From Gaiellasilicea sp033857955 (GTDB taxonomy: Bacteria; Actinomycetota; Thermoleophilia; Gaiellales; Gaiellaceae), in contig JAWVCW010000001.1 in NCBI GenBank assembly GCA_033857955.1, positions 1 to 64,000 of the forward strand: a stretch of DNA of 64,000 nt, given 5' to 3'. A program made the position numbers and the translations under genes. The notes under the pieces were generated by a model, which saw only the letters and a program-made list of their open reading frames with translations, ran no database searches and had not been told where the DNA came from. Shown in pieces: positions 1 to 9,600 of this stretch (position 1 is its first letter; each line of letters opens with the position of its first letter).

Positions 1-25
1 GCGGCGCCGAGCGCGGCCGGTGGCG

Positions 26-889
26 TCAGCGGACAGAGATCCGGTTCGGCGGCCAATACGTGGCGAAGACCTTCCCGATCAGGTTCGCTCGCGGCACTGT
101 GCCCCACTCGCGCGAGTCGCACGACTGAGAGCGGTTGTCGCCCATCATGAAGTACTGCCCCTCGGGCACCGAGAACGTCTCTGGGCCACGAGAGTCGCGG
201 CGGTTCAGACCGATGTACGGCTCGTTGAGCTTCTTGCCGTCGATGAAGACGTAGCTGAGCCCGCCGATCGAGCGCAGCTCCAGCCGTTCGCCGGGCAGGC
301 CGATGAGCCGTTTCACGAACGTCCCGCCCGCTCCACATCGCGCGCGCGCCGCGGGTGGCGTCTTGAAGACGACGATCTCGCCGCGCTTCGGATCGCGGAA
401 GCGGTAGATGAAGCGATTTGCGAGCACGCGATCGGAGAAGCGCGCCTCGCAACCGCTCGCCGGCTTCGCGCAGTGCAGCGTCGGCTCCATCGACGAGGAC
501 GGGATCCGGTACGGGTTGACGACCCACGCCTTGATCGCAAGGACGATCGCGATCGCACCGACGATGGTCACGATCCAGTCGATCGTGACCCGCAGGCCGT
601 GCGGCAGGCCCTGCGTCAGGCGATCGACCGGGTTGCGCGAGCGGTGCGGCGGCGGCGCAGGCGGCTGGAGCTCCGGCTCGCGCTCGACCGGCGGCAACGA
701 CCAGCCGGGCGCGAGCGAGCGGTCGTACTCGGCGCGGCGGTACGGGTCGGCGAGAGTCTGGTAGGCGCTCTGGAGCTCACTGATGCGCTCGCCGCTCCAG
801 GCCGTGTCGCTCTGACGGGCGAAGGCCTCGTCGATCTCGGACCTGGTTGCCTCGGGGCCGACGCCAAGAGTTGCGTAGTGGTCGGTCAA
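26..889 (-). CDS. lepB: J-domain-like / type I signal peptidase fusion
   Basis: Signal peptidase I, the membrane serine protease that removes signal peptides from exported proteins. From a TTG start the protein has 287 residues. Residues 1-60 look like a DnaJ J-domain (DHYATLGV start, later YDRSLAP), but the HPD motif is absent (SDT at the equivalent place). A proline-rich linker and one membrane segment (about 101-125) follow, then the peptidase: S133 in SSSMEPTL as nucleophile, K193 in FVKRLIGLPGE as general base, and GDNRSQSCDSR at 250-260. I chose TTG at 889 because it overlaps the trmD stop as TTGA and lies just before the J-domain; an ATG at 925 would extend 40 bases into trmD. The fusion to a J-like domain is unusual. 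The peptidase assignment is firm; the role of the N-terminal domain is unknown. Confidence 0.9.
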   Translation of the reverse strand: MTDHYATLGVGPEATRSEIDEAFARQSDTAWSGERISELQSAYQTLADPYRRAEYDRSLAPGWSLPPVEREPELQPPAPPPHRSRNPVDRLTQGLPHGLRVTIDWIVTIVGAIAIVLAIKAWVVNPYRIPSSSMEPTLHCAKPASGCEARFSDRVLANRFIYRFRDPKRGEIVVFKTPPAARARCGAGGTFVKRLIGLPGERLELRSIGGLSYVFIDGKKLNEPYIGLNRRDSRGPETFSVPEGQYFMMGDNRSQSCDSREWGTVPRANLIGKVFATYWPPNRISVR

Positions 890-1542
890 CGCGTGCTCCG
901 CTCCCGGCTCTGCTCGCGCCGCCACTCGTCGACTCGGCGATGGTCGCCGGACAGCAGGACGTCAGGCACCGGCCAGCCCCGGAACTCCGCGGGTCGCGTG
1001 TAGTGCGGGTACTCGAAGCCGCCTTCGAGCTCGAGGGAGAAGCTTTCGTGCTCGCCCGAGCCTTCGGCGAGCGCGCCGGGCAGGCGGCGGGCGATCGCGT
1101 CGAGCAGGACCATCGCCGGCAGTTCGCCCCCCGAGAGTACGTACGGGCCGATCGAGATCGCATCCGAGCAGAGGTGGGTGACGATTCGCTCGTCGAAGCC
1201 TTCGAACCGTGAAGAGAGGAGCGTCACCGCCGGCTCGCCGGCGAGCTCCTCGACGACCGCCTGCGTCAGCGGCCTGCCCTGGGGCGTCAGCGCGATGACA
1301 CGCTGTTCCGGAGCATCGCCGTAGACCGCGTCGAGGGCCGCCGCGACGACGTCGACGCGCAGCACCATGCCGGCACCGCCGCCGTACGGCGTGTCGTCCA
1401 CCTGGCCGGCCCGGAGCGGCGTCGTGTCGCGGTAGTTGAAGAGGCGCAGGTCGAGCTCGGTCCCGAGCACGGCAGCGAGCGGCCGCTGCTCGGTCATCCA
1501 GGCGAAGGCGTGCGGAACCTGAGTGAAGACGTCGAGACGCAA
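886..1542 (-). CDS. trmD: tRNA (guanine-37-N1)-methyltransferase TrmD
   Basis: Methylates G37 next to the anticodon of CNN-type tRNAs using S-adenosylmethionine, which prevents +1 frameshifting. The 218 residues carry the SPOUT trefoil-knot signatures: DDTPYGGGAGMVLR (about 49-62) and ISIGPYVLSGGELPAMVLLDAI in the C-terminal half. It sits in the rpsP-khpA-rimM-trmD cluster common across bacteria, all on the minus strand. Its stop overlaps the TTG start of the signal peptidase gene, so the two are probably translationally coupled. It is slightly shorter than the usual 240-250 residues but no key motif is missing. Confidence 0.96.
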   Translation of the reverse strand: MRLDVFTQVPHAFAWMTEQRPLAAVLGTELDLRLFNYRDTTPLRAGQVDDTPYGGGAGMVLRVDVVAAALDAVYGDAPEQRVIALTPQGRPLTQAVVEELAGEPAVTLLSSRFEGFDERIVTHLCSDAISIGPYVLSGGELPAMVLLDAIARRLPGALAEGSGEHESFSLELEGGFEYPHYTRPAEFRGWPVPDVLLSGDHRRVDEWRREQSRERSTR

Positions 1543-1554
1543 GGTCGGATGAGG

Positions 1555-2025
1555 TTACTGGTCGTCGGCGAAGCCCCGTGCGATCAGCACGCGGCCCGCA
1601 GCGAGATCGACGTCGAGCACGCACGACTCGACGAGTGGCAGGAGGTGGCCGGAGTCGAGGACGAGCACGTCGTTTGCCGGCAGGTTCTCCACCTCGGCGA
1701 CGACGCCGAGCGGACGCCCTCCGTCCTCTTCGACTGCGAGGCCCACGAGTTGGTAGACGTAGTAGGTGTCCTCCCCGGGTTCGGGCAGCTCGTCGCGCCG
1801 GACCGCAAGCGTCGCGCCGCGCGTGACCTCGCGATCGAGCTTGATCACGAAGCGGCCGCCGGCGGCGCGCTTCGAGCCGACGACCTCGGCCTCGGCGCCG
1901 TCGACGAGCAGCCTCGCGCCCTGCGCGAAGCGCTCCGCAGACGAGCTCCCGCCGTCGACGAAGAACGACCCGTCGATCCCGTGCGGCTTGCCAACACGCC
2001 CAACCGTGACGAGATTACTCGACAA
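1555..2025 (-). CDS. rimM: Ribosome maturation factor RimM
   Basis: 16S rRNA-processing factor that binds S19 and helps mature the 30S head. The 156-residue protein starts VTVGRVGKPHGIDGSFFVDG, a typical RimM N-terminal beta-barrel, and ends in a PRC-barrel-like part (YYVYQLVGLAVEEDGG, then LLPLVESCVLDVDLAAGRVLI). It overlaps khpA upstream by 11 bases and is 12 bases from trmD downstream, as expected for a co-transcribed block. Confidence 0.94.
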   Translation of the reverse strand: MSSNLVTVGRVGKPHGIDGSFFVDGGSSSAERFAQGARLLVDGAEAEVVGSKRAAGGRFVIKLDREVTRGATLAVRRDELPEPGEDTYYVYQLVGLAVEEDGGRPLGVVAEVENLPANDVLVLDSGHLLPLVESCVLDVDLAAGRVLIARGFADDQ

Positions 2026-2245
2026 TTTCGAGGATCACGCGCCGGCGCGAGCGGGCTGCGCTCGCGCGCACGATCGTGCGCAACGCCCGGGCGAGCCTGC
2101 CCTGGCGGCCGATCACCTTGCCGCGGTCCTCGGGCGAGACGTACAGCTCCAGGACCGTTGCGTCCTCTCTCTCCACCTGCTCTACCCGCACCGCGTCGGG
2201 GTCGTCGACGAGCTGCCGCGCCAGCCAGGCGAGGAGCTCAGCCAC
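2015..2245 (-). CDS. khpA: KH-domain RNA-binding protein KhpA
   Basis: Small single-KH-domain RNA-binding protein (76 residues), usually the partner of KhpB and linked to cell-size control and sRNA binding in Gram-positive bacteria. The KH signature is clear: VSPEDRGKVIGRQGRLARAL with the GxxG loop as IGRQGR. It lies between rpsP and rimM, the conserved position for this gene, and overlaps both neighbours by a few bases. Confidence 0.92.
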   Translation of the reverse strand: MAELLAWLARQLVDDPDAVRVEQVEREDATVLELYVSPEDRGKVIGRQGRLARALRTIVRASAARSRRRVILEIVE

Positions 2246-2483
2246 CGATGCCGGCGACCTTGATCAGCTTCGACACGGCGTCGGAGGGCTGTGCACCCTT
2301 GCCGAGCCAGTCCTTCACCTTCGCCTCGTCCAGCTCGATCGTCGAGGGGTCGGTCTGCGGGTTGTAGCGACCGATGATCTCGATGAAGCGTCCATCGCGC
2401 GGGGAGCGCGAGTCGGCCACGACGACGCGGTAGATCGGGTTCTTCTTCGAGCCGACTCGCGTCAGCCGCATGCGTACTGCCAT
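2238..2483 (-). CDS. rpsP: 30S ribosomal protein S16
   Basis: Ribosomal protein S16 of the small subunit, 81 residues. It begins MAVRMRLTRVGSKKNPIYR and continues RVVVADSRSPRDGRFIEIIG, the standard S16 N-terminal half. It is the first gene of the rpsP-khpA-rimM-trmD block and is followed by khpA with an 8-base overlap. The upstream gene ffh ends only 7 bases before it, so ffh and rpsP probably share a transcript. Confidence 0.98.
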   Translation of the reverse strand: MAVRMRLTRVGSKKNPIYRVVVADSRSPRDGRFIEIIGRYNPQTDPSTIELDEAKVKDWLGKGAQPSDAVSKLIKVAGIGG

Positions 2484-2490
2484 AGAGCTT

Positions 2491-3819
2491 CTATCTCCGT
2501 CCTGTGTTGGTTAGCTGCCCGGGAAGTGTAGGCATCTTTCCCTTCCCCATCTGCTTCATCATCTTCTCCATCTGCTTGCGGGCGGAGAGAAGCTTGTTCA
2601 CGTCCTGAATCGTCTGGCCGCTGCCCTCTGCGATCCGCTTGCGGCGCGAGCCGTCGATCACATGCGGCATCCGGCGCTCCTGCGGCGTCATCGAGAGCAC
2701 GATCGCCTCGACCCGCGCGAGCTGGCGCTCGTCGATGTCGACGTCCTTGAGCTGGTTGCCGAGCCCAGGGATCATCTTCAGCACGCCCTGGAGCGGGCCC
2801 ATCTTCTTCAGCATCTTCTGCGCGGCGAGGAAGTCGTCGAAGGTGAAGATGCCGGCGCGCATCCGGGCCTCCATCATCGCCTGCTCGTCCTCGTCGACGG
2901 CGGCCTCGGCCTTCTCGATCAGCGTGAGTACGTCGCCCATGCCCAGGATCCGCGACGCCATCCGCTCAGGGTGGAACTCCTCGAGCTGGTCGAGCTTCTC
3001 CCCGACCGAGACGTACTTGATCGGCTTGCCCGTGACCGCGCGAACCGAGAGCGCCGCTCCGCCGCGTGCGTCGCCGTCGAGCTTGGTCAGGACGACGCCG
3101 TCGAAGGCGACCTGATCTTGAAACGCCAGGGCGACGTTGACTGCGTCCTGGCCGGTCATCGCGTCGAGCACGAGCAGCACGTTGGTCGGCTTGGCCGCAT
3201 TGCGCACGCGCACGAGCTCGTCCATCAGGTCCTCGTCGACGTGCAGCCGCCCGGCGGTGTCGAGGATCACGACGTCCTGACCCGCGGTCTGCGCCGCCTG
3301 GATGCCGTACTTCACGACCTCGACCGGGTCCTTCGTGTCCTTGCGGTAGACCGGAATCTGGATCTGGCGACCGAGCTGCTCGAGCTGGTCGATCGCGGCG
3401 GGACGCTGCAGGTCGGCGGCGACGAGCGCCGGCTTCTTTCCGGCCTTCCGGAGCAAAAGCGCGAGCTTGGCGGACGTCGTCGTCTTACCCGACCCCTGGA
3501 GGCCCGCCATCAGGATCACGGTCGGCGGCTTCCCGAACGCGAGACGCGAGTCGCCGCTCCCCATCAGGGACGTCAACTCCTCGTGCACGATCTTCACGAC
3601 CTGCTGGCCGGCATCGAGGCCCTTCAGGACATCCTGGCCGCTCGCACGCTCCTTGACCTGCGCGACGAAATCCTTGACGACCTGGAAGTTGACGTCGGCC
3701 TCGAGCAGCGCGAGGCGGATCTCACGCATCGCCTTCGAGATCTTCTCGTCGTCGAGCCGGCCCTTCCCGCCGAGGTCGCCGAGCGCGTGCTGGAGCTTGT
3801 CTGAGAGCGTGTCGAACAT
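2491..3819 (-). CDS. ffh: Signal recognition particle GTPase Ffh
   Basis: GTPase of the signal recognition particle, which binds signal sequences on ribosomes with 4.5S RNA and delivers them to FtsY. The 442 residues show the N domain, the G domain with GLQGSGKTTTSAKLALLLR (about residue 105), the DTAGRLHVDEDLMDEL and TKLDGDARGGAALSV motifs, and a methionine-rich M domain at the end (QMEKMMKQMGKGKMPTLPGQ). The GTP receptor partner FtsY is encoded 1.1 kb away on the same strand. The gene for the SRP RNA was not seen in this window. Confidence 0.98.
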   Translation of the reverse strand: MFDTLSDKLQHALGDLGGKGRLDDEKISKAMREIRLALLEADVNFQVVKDFVAQVKERASGQDVLKGLDAGQQVVKIVHEELTSLMGSGDSRLAFGKPPTVILMAGLQGSGKTTTSAKLALLLRKAGKKPALVAADLQRPAAIDQLEQLGRQIQIPVYRKDTKDPVEVVKYGIQAAQTAGQDVVILDTAGRLHVDEDLMDELVRVRNAAKPTNVLLVLDAMTGQDAVNVALAFQDQVAFDGVVLTKLDGDARGGAALSVRAVTGKPIKYVSVGEKLDQLEEFHPERMASRILGMGDVLTLIEKAEAAVDEDEQAMMEARMRAGIFTFDDFLAAQKMLKKMGPLQGVLKMIPGLGNQLKDVDIDERQLARVEAIVLSMTPQERRMPHVIDGSRRKRIAEGSGQTIQDVNKLLSARKQMEKMMKQMGKGKMPTLPGQLTNTGRR

Positions 3820-3850
3820 CGAGCGGACAGTGTAGAGACGGCCCGGAGGC

Positions 3851-3877
3851 CGCCTAGTAACAGTCTGTTACTAGGCG
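3851..3877. repeat. Perfect palindrome, GTAACAG family (copy 1)
   Basis: Arms CGCCTAGTAACAG and CTGTTACTAGGCG, 13 bp each around a single T, are perfectly complementary. It lies in the 133-bp spacer upstream of ffh. It shares the core GTAACAG-n-CTGTTAC with the copies at 3907-3929 and 24979-24999. No run of T follows, so it is not a classical terminator. It could be a REP-like element, a protein-binding site or an RNA hairpin. Confidence 0.85.
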
Positions 3878-3906
3878 GCGTCGTCCCGCGCCGCGTTCCC
3901 GTTCCG

Positions 3907-3929
3907 CCAAGTAACAGACTGTTACTTGG
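3907..3929. repeat. Perfect palindrome, GTAACAG family (copy 2)
   Basis: Arms CCAAGTAACAG and CTGTTACTTGG, 11 bp each around a single A. The central base is the complement of that in copy 1, so the two copies are in opposite orientation, 29 bp apart, in the same spacer between ffh and the downstream membrane-protein gene. Confidence 0.85.
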
Positions 3930-3952
3930 TACCGCCGATGGAGCGCGGAGAC

Positions 3953-4906
3953 CTAGAAGCTAAGGCGCGGCCGCAAGCGGAGGCTTGCCTGCCAGAGTCC
4001 GGCCGCAAGGAGGATCAGTGCGCCCATCATGATCGCAAGCCCCTGCGCCGCGACCGCGAACGCGACCGCCTGCGAGGCTCCGACGCCGCTCGCCACGAGC
4101 ATCGCAGCACCGGCACCGGCCTGGGTCGCGGCACCGGCGGGAGCAATCGGCAGCGCCGCGGCCGCCGCGGACGCGCAGAGGAAGGCGAGTGCAAGTGGGA
4201 TCGAGGCGTCGAGGGCGAGTGCGTCGAGCAGGACGAAGAGCGCGGCGCCGCGGACGAGCCACGAGAGGCTGACGAGCGCCCAGGCCTTCGAGGCCTCGCG
4301 CGGACAGGTGGAGTGGTCGCGGAGCCAGCGCGCGAGCCGGAAGCGGGAGACCCTGTTGGCCCGGGCCATCGTCGGCAGCAGGAGCACGACCGCGGCCGCC
4401 GCGATCCCGGCCCCGGCGACGACGATCAGGCCGGCGCGGAACAGTCCGCTCGTCGCGACCACACCCGCCGAGATGCCCGCGAGCGGCGCGAGAGCGGCAC
4501 TGTCGATCAGCCCGAGGAGCACGAGCGAGAGGCAGACGCCGCCCACACCGGCGCACGAGCCCGGATAGCGACGTACGACCGCGACGCGTACGAGCTCGTC
4601 GAAGCGCCCGGGAAGCGCGATGCCGGTCACCGACGCGGCTCCGCCCGCCACGGCGAGCGCCACCGAGCCCGGGCGTTCGCCGGGAGCGAACAAACGCCTC
4701 CAGCCGAGCGCCTTGAGGGCGTAGCCGAGCAGGAAGAGCGCCGAGGCGACGATGACGCCGTAGACCTTGGCGCCGCCGAGCGGCCAGCCCTCGGTCCTGA
4801 AGTGCTGGACGAGGAGCACGCACACCACCGTCGCGATCGCCGCGGAGACCGCGTTGAACGCGACTTTCGTCTTGCGCGATCTCGCAATCGCCAGCAACTT
4901 CTGCAT
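3953..4906 (-). CDS. Flippase-like / LPG-synthase TM-domain membrane protein
   Basis: Integral membrane protein of 317 residues with about eight hydrophobic segments. The layout resembles the transmembrane half of lysylphosphatidylglycerol synthase / UPF0104 flippase-like proteins: a conserved loop with LKALGWRRLF, then IALPGRFDELVRVAVVRR, and a final glycine/alanine-rich segment (PIAPAGAATQAGAGAAMLVA). No catalytic aminoacyl-transferase domain is attached. Proteins of this type are inferred to move lipid-linked substrates across the membrane; the substrate here cannot be told. It stands alone between ftsY and ffh on the same strand. Confidence 0.7.
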   Translation of the reverse strand: MQKLLAIARSRKTKVAFNAVSAAIATVVCVLLVQHFRTEGWPLGGAKVYGVIVASALFLLGYALKALGWRRLFAPGERPGSVALAVAGGAASVTGIALPGRFDELVRVAVVRRYPGSCAGVGGVCLSLVLLGLIDSAALAPLAGISAGVVATSGLFRAGLIVVAGAGIAAAAVVLLLPTMARANRVSRFRLARWLRDHSTCPREASKAWALVSLSWLVRGAALFVLLDALALDASIPLALAFLCASAAAAALPIAPAGAATQAGAGAAMLVASGVGASQAVAFAVAAQGLAIMMGALILLAAGLWQASLRLRPRLSF

Positions 4907-4975
4907 CAGGTCTTCATCGGCCTACTAGGGCCAAAACGTGACGGTAATCGCCAGAGCGAGTGAACGTCGGCCCGC

Positions 4976-5926
4976 TCAACCGGACACGAGTGCGCGCGCG
5001 AAATCGTGCGGATCGAACGGGCGCAGGTCGTCGAGGCCTTCGCCAACACCGATCAGCTTCACAGGCAGACCGAGCTCGTAGGCGATCGCGACCGCGATTC
5101 CGCCCTTCGCGGAGCCGTCGAGCTTCGTGAGCGCGACGCCGGTGACGGCGACCGTCTCGCCGAAGAGCCGCGCCTGCTGGAGCCCGTTCTGGCCGGTCGT
5201 CGCATCGACGACGAGCAGGGTTTCGTGCGGTGCGCCCTCGAGCCGTCCCTCGATCACGCGGCGCACCTTCGCGAGCTCCTCCATCAGATTCGACTGGGTG
5301 TGGATGCGGCCGGCGGTGTCCACGATCGCAACGTCCATGCCGCGCGCTCGAGCGGCCTCGACGGCGTCAAATGCGACGGAGGCTGGGTCCGCCCCTTGCG
5401 AGGCACCGACGAAGTCGGCCTTGGCGCGCTCTGCCCAGATCTCCAGTTGCTCTTCTGCCGCCGCGCGCCAGGTGTCGGCAGCGCCGAGGAGTACAGTCCG
5501 CCCGTGCTCGCGGAGCTTCTGCGCGAGCTTGCCGATCGTCGTCGTCTTGCCGGTGCCGTTGACGCCGACGACGAGGATCACGCTCGGTTGTGCGGGCAGG
5601 TTCAACGTCCCGGACTCGCCGAGCATGTCGGCAATCTCCTCGGCGAGCGCCGAACCCAGGTCGCCGAGCTCGTTGCGAGCCTCGAGCCGGCGGACGAGCT
5701 CGGCGGTCGCGCGGACGCCGACGTCGCCGTGGATCAACGCCTCCTCGAGCCGCTCCCAGTCCTCGTCATTGCCTGGGTCGAAGGTCGCAGCAGCGAGCTC
5801 GCCCGTGAGCGCACGCCGGCTCTTGCCCAGTGAGTCGCGGAGTCGGCCGAGAAAGCCCTGCTGCTCTGCGGCCGTCTCCTCCGGACCTTCCGCATCCCCC
5901 AGTAGCTCTGACCAGCTTCTCGCCAT
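4976..5926 (-). CDS. ftsY: Signal recognition particle receptor FtsY
   Basis: SRP receptor GTPase that docks SRP-bound ribosomes at the membrane. The 316 residues contain the N domain and the G domain with GVNGTGKTTTIGKLAQKL, DTAGRIHTQSNLMEEL, TKLDGSAKGGIAVAI and GVGEGLDDLRPFDPHDF. The long acidic N-terminal region of enterobacterial FtsY is absent, as is usual in Gram-positives. It follows smc and a small kinase gene on the same strand, matching the widespread smc-ftsY-ffh neighbourhood. Confidence 0.97.
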   Translation of the reverse strand: MARSWSELLGDAEGPEETAAEQQGFLGRLRDSLGKSRRALTGELAAATFDPGNDEDWERLEEALIHGDVGVRATAELVRRLEARNELGDLGSALAEEIADMLGESGTLNLPAQPSVILVVGVNGTGKTTTIGKLAQKLREHGRTVLLGAADTWRAAAEEQLEIWAERAKADFVGASQGADPASVAFDAVEAARARGMDVAIVDTAGRIHTQSNLMEELAKVRRVIEGRLEGAPHETLLVVDATTGQNGLQQARLFGETVAVTGVALTKLDGSAKGGIAVAIAYELGLPVKLIGVGEGLDDLRPFDPHDFARALVSG

Positions 5927-5951
5927 CGGCGCGGAACGTTAGCCTGAGCGC

Positions 5952-6152
5952 ATGGTCACGTGTGAGCGGGTCGCCGAGCTGGCGCGCGAGCTGCCCGAGA
6001 TCGAGGAGAGGACCTCGTGGGGGAAGCCGTCCTTCGCGGTAGGTGGGAAGAAGTTCGCCGGCCTCTCGACGCGACATGAAAGCGCCATGTGGACTGACGC
6101 GTGGCTGATCCAGGCGCCGAAGCGCCTCGCTGCGCAGTACCAGTTCGACTAG
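5952..6152 (+). pseudogene. YjbR/MmcQ-family remnant with internal deletion
   Basis: A 66-codon open frame, divergent from ftsY. Its first 40 residues match the start of YjbR/MmcQ DNA-binding-like proteins (RVAELARELPEIEERTSWGK, then PSFAVGGKKFAGL), and its last part resembles their end (DAWLIQAPKRLAAQYQF). The roughly 50 middle residues of the usual 110-120 are missing. I read it as a gene that lost its centre while keeping frame; whether a short product is made is unknown. Confidence 0.55.
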
Positions 6153-6622
6153 AAGCGCGCGACGCTGTCGACGAAAGCGTTGGCCTGACGCGCGGAGCGA
6201 AGCACGACCACACGCGTGGTCGCCCGGTGCTGACTCAACAGCTCCTCGATCCGCGGGCGAACGCGGCGGCGAAACGAGACCACCCAGCGGAGGAAATCGA
6301 TGTTCACGAAATCGGCCACGCCGTCCTCGTGCACGCCGCCCCGGTAGCGAAGCCGGCGCCGGAAGATGCCCCAGACACAGGCGAGCGCGCTCCGGTCGAC
6401 GAAGACGACTGTGTCGGCCCGGGCGAGTCGCTCCTCGAGCGTTCCGAGCCGCATCGCGTCGATCACCCACGCGTCTCCGTCGATCAGCAGTGGATGCGCC
6501 TCTTCCCAGCCCGGCCGGTAGAAGTCGGAATGGATCACCGTCAGGTCGAGCGCGGCGCCGATCTTCCGCGCGAGCGTTGTCTTCCCGGCGCCGCCGCACC
6601 CGATTACGGCAACGCGACGCAT
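6149..6622 (-). CDS. P-loop adenylate-kinase-like protein
   Basis: A 157-residue P-loop NTPase of the DNA-topology-modulation (FlaR)-like kinase family. It begins MRRVAVIGCGGAGKTTLAR, with Walker A GCGGAGKTT at 8-16, followed by HSDFYRPGWEE and DGDAWVIDAMRLGTLEERL typical of this family. The substrate is not known. It overlaps the smc stop codon by one base and converges on the YjbR remnant. Length and motifs look intact. Confidence 0.75.
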   Translation of the reverse strand: MRRVAVIGCGGAGKTTLARKIGAALDLTVIHSDFYRPGWEEAHPLLIDGDAWVIDAMRLGTLEERLARADTVVFVDRSALACVWGIFRRRLRYRGGVHEDGVADFVNIDFLRWVVSFRRRVRPRIEELLSQHRATTRVVVLRSARQANAFVDSVARF

Positions 6623-9600
6623 CAGGCGCTGACCGCGGCTGCGTCCTCGCGCGGCAGACGGCGGGAGACGATCTGCGAGACGCCGTCGCCGCCCATCGTG
6701 ACGCCGTACAGCACGTCCGCGGCTTCCATCGTCCGCTTCTGGTGCGTGATCACGACGAACTGGGCGCGGTCGGCATAGCGGCGCAGCAGCTCGACGAAGC
6801 GGCCGATGTTGGTGTCGTCGAGCGCGGCTTCGACCTCGTCGAGCAGGTAGAACGGACAGGGCTTCGCAAGGAAGAGCGCGAACAGGAACGAGATCGCGCC
6901 GAGCGCCTTCTCGCCGCCGGAGAGCATCCCGAGACGCGTGATCTTCTTTCCAGCCGGCCGCAGCTCGACCTCCACCCCGCTCTCGCCGCCCTCCTCGTCG
7001 GCTTCGACCAGCCGGAGCCGGCCCTCTCCGCCCGGGAAGAGAGTCGCCGCGACGTCCTCGAAGTGCTCGGCGACGGCGTGAAATGTCTCTGCGAAGCGGC
7101 GATCGACCGTCTCCGCGAGCTCGTCTCGGAGGTCGGCGAGCTCCTTCAGGCTCTGTTCGAGGTCTTCCCGCTGCACCTCGAGCTCGGCGAGCCGCTCCTT
7201 CTCGGCGTCGTACTCCTCCCTCGCGAGCGGATTGACCTGGCCGAGCTGGATGCGCCGCTGCTCGAGCCGATCGGCCCGGGCGGCGAGCTCGTCGCGGTCC
7301 TCGCCCTCGGCCGGCTCCGTTCCCGCCTCGCCGAGCCGCCGCCGCGCGTCCGCGGCCTCGCCCTCGATCCGGGTCAGCTCGATCTCGATCTCGGTCGCCC
7401 GCTGGGCCGCCTCCTCCGCGCCCTGGCGCAGCGCAACCTCTGCGGCTCCCAGCTCGCGCAGCTGTGCGCCGAGCTCGCCGGTGCGCGTCGCGCCCGCGTC
7501 GACTCGGCCGCGCAACGGCGCATCGAAGCGGGCCGCCGCGGCCGCCGCGGTGGCAAGCGTCTCCTCGAGGCGCTCACCTCCGGCCAGCAGGCGACGCACG
7601 AGGTCGGCGTCGAGCACGGAGGTACGACGCGCGCCGGTGTCGGCCTGGGCCGCTGCCGCGAGCCGCGCGGCCTCTGCTGCCTCGGCCGCGAGCACGGCGA
7701 GCTGCTCGACCTCTTCGGTCAGCACGCGAGCTTCGCGCTCGATCTGCTCACGTTCTGCCTCTTCGACCTGCAGCATCCTGATTTGACCCTCGCCCCCGAG
7801 CCGCGCGCGCTCGAGCTCGGCTGCGGCGGCACGCTCGTTCGCGCGGGTCGACTCCCGGCGCGCTTCGTGCTCGAGCCCTCCGACTCTGGCCAGTTCGGCA
7901 GCGAGCTCGGCGGTACGATCGGAACCTGCGTCGGCCCGCAGACGCAGCGGCGGTTCCAGCCGGGCCGCGACCGCGACCGCCGCGATCAGGGCCTCGTCGA
8001 GCCGGTCGGCGCCGGCGGCGAGCCGACGGAGCAGCGCCGGATCGGCCGCGCGCGCTGCGCGGAGGTGAGCGACCCGCGCGTAGGCGGCCTCGGCCGCCTC
8101 GGCGCGCGTCGCGGTTTCCGCGGCCTCGCGCTCGGCCGTCTGCGCTTGCACCCGCAGCTCGGTCACCTCTTGCTCGAGCTCGCGGCGCCGACTCTCGAGC
8201 TCGAGTAGGACGGCTTCGGCCGCCTCGCCCGCGAACCAGAGCTCGCCGCGCTGCGGATCGAAGCCGAATCCTTCCTCTGTGACCGAGGCGACCGTGGCCG
8301 AGAGCAGGGCCTCGAGCGGGACGACAGGGAGCTCGGCGACACGCTCCGCCGGTGGCTTCCCCACGAGAACGGCCAAGCTGCCCAGCCCTGCGTCGCGTGC
8401 GCGCTGGAGCAGCGCCAACCCGGCTGCCGGGTCGTCGGCCATCACCGCGGACGCCCGCCACGCAAGCGCCGCCGCAACCGCCCGCTCGTTGCCGGCGTCG
8501 ACCTCGAGCAGCGAGAGCGCGAGCTCGGCGCCTTCGTCGGCCAGCGCCCGCGCGGCGGGCGGGATCCCCTCCCGCTCGGCGAGCGAGCGCTCGAGCGCCG
8601 AGAGTCGCTCCTTCCCGAGTGACGCCCGCTCGAGCAGGTCGTCGCGCGCATGCGCGGCTGCACGCGCGGCGGCGGTCGCCTCGTTCGCGGCTGCTTCGAG
8701 CTCGGCCGGCGACAGCCCAGGCCGCTTCGACGCGGCCTCAGCCTCGGCAAGCTCGAGGCGAAAGCGCTCGCGCAGCGCGGAGGCGGAGTCGCTGCGCATT
8801 GCGACGCGCTCCCGAGCGGCCCCAAGCCGGTAGAGGGCGGCGGTCGCACCCTCGCGTCCTCCGGCAGCGTCGGCGAGCTCCGTCTCGATGCCCTGACGCT
8901 CGGTTCGCAGCACGTCGAGACGCTCCTCGGCATGAGCTGCCGCGAGGCGCTCCAACGCTGCGAGGCGCTCCTGCGCGGCACGGGCGCGCTCGGCGCCGGC
9001 GCCGTTCGCCGCGGCCGCCGCGCGTGCAGTGGCGGTCGCTTCCGCCACGGTCCGCTCGAGCTCGAGTGAGGATGCATCCGTGTGCTCGGTCGCAGCCGAC
9101 TCGACTTCGCCGAGGTCGGCGCGGAACCGCGCGAGCAATCCCTGAGCGCCTTCCTGCCGCAGCGCGATCCGCTCGGTCGCTCCCTGCAGCCGGTACAGCG
9201 CCTTGATCGCCGCCTCCCGGCGCCCGGCCGCGTCGGCAAGCTCCTCCTCGGCGGCATGGCGCTCCGAGAGGAGTGCCTGCAACTTCTCCTGTGCGCTGCG
9301 CCGGGCGAGCCCGGCAGCGGTCCTCCGCTCCTCCGCCGCCTCGCGGCGAGCATCGGCGGCCGCGAGGTCGAGCTGCGCGATCCGTGCGCGCAACCGGCCG
9401 ATCTCCTCCGCGAGCTTCTCGGCGCGCTCCGCCGCCGTGGCCTGGAGCGCGAGCGGGCGCAGCCGCTTGCGCACCTCGGCTTCGACGTCGAGCGCCCGCT
9501 CGACCTGGATCGCGACCCGGTTCAGCTTCAGCTCCGCCCGGTGGCGGCGTCGCTTGAACTTGCCGAGCCCTGCCGCCTCCTCCACGAGCTCCCGCCGCTC

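Noticed and set aside
2662..3804. Long open frame on the plus strand opposite ffh (and similar ones opposite smc, recG, the yceD-coaD block and metK)
   Set aside because: High GC content leaves few stops on the antisense strand. The encoded sequences are Arg/Asp/Leu-rich, without motifs, and lie fully over well-supported genes.
3820..3952. Rho-independent terminator for the membrane-protein gene upstream of ffh
   Set aside because: The palindromes there are strong hairpins, but neither strand has a T-run after them; I list them as repeats.
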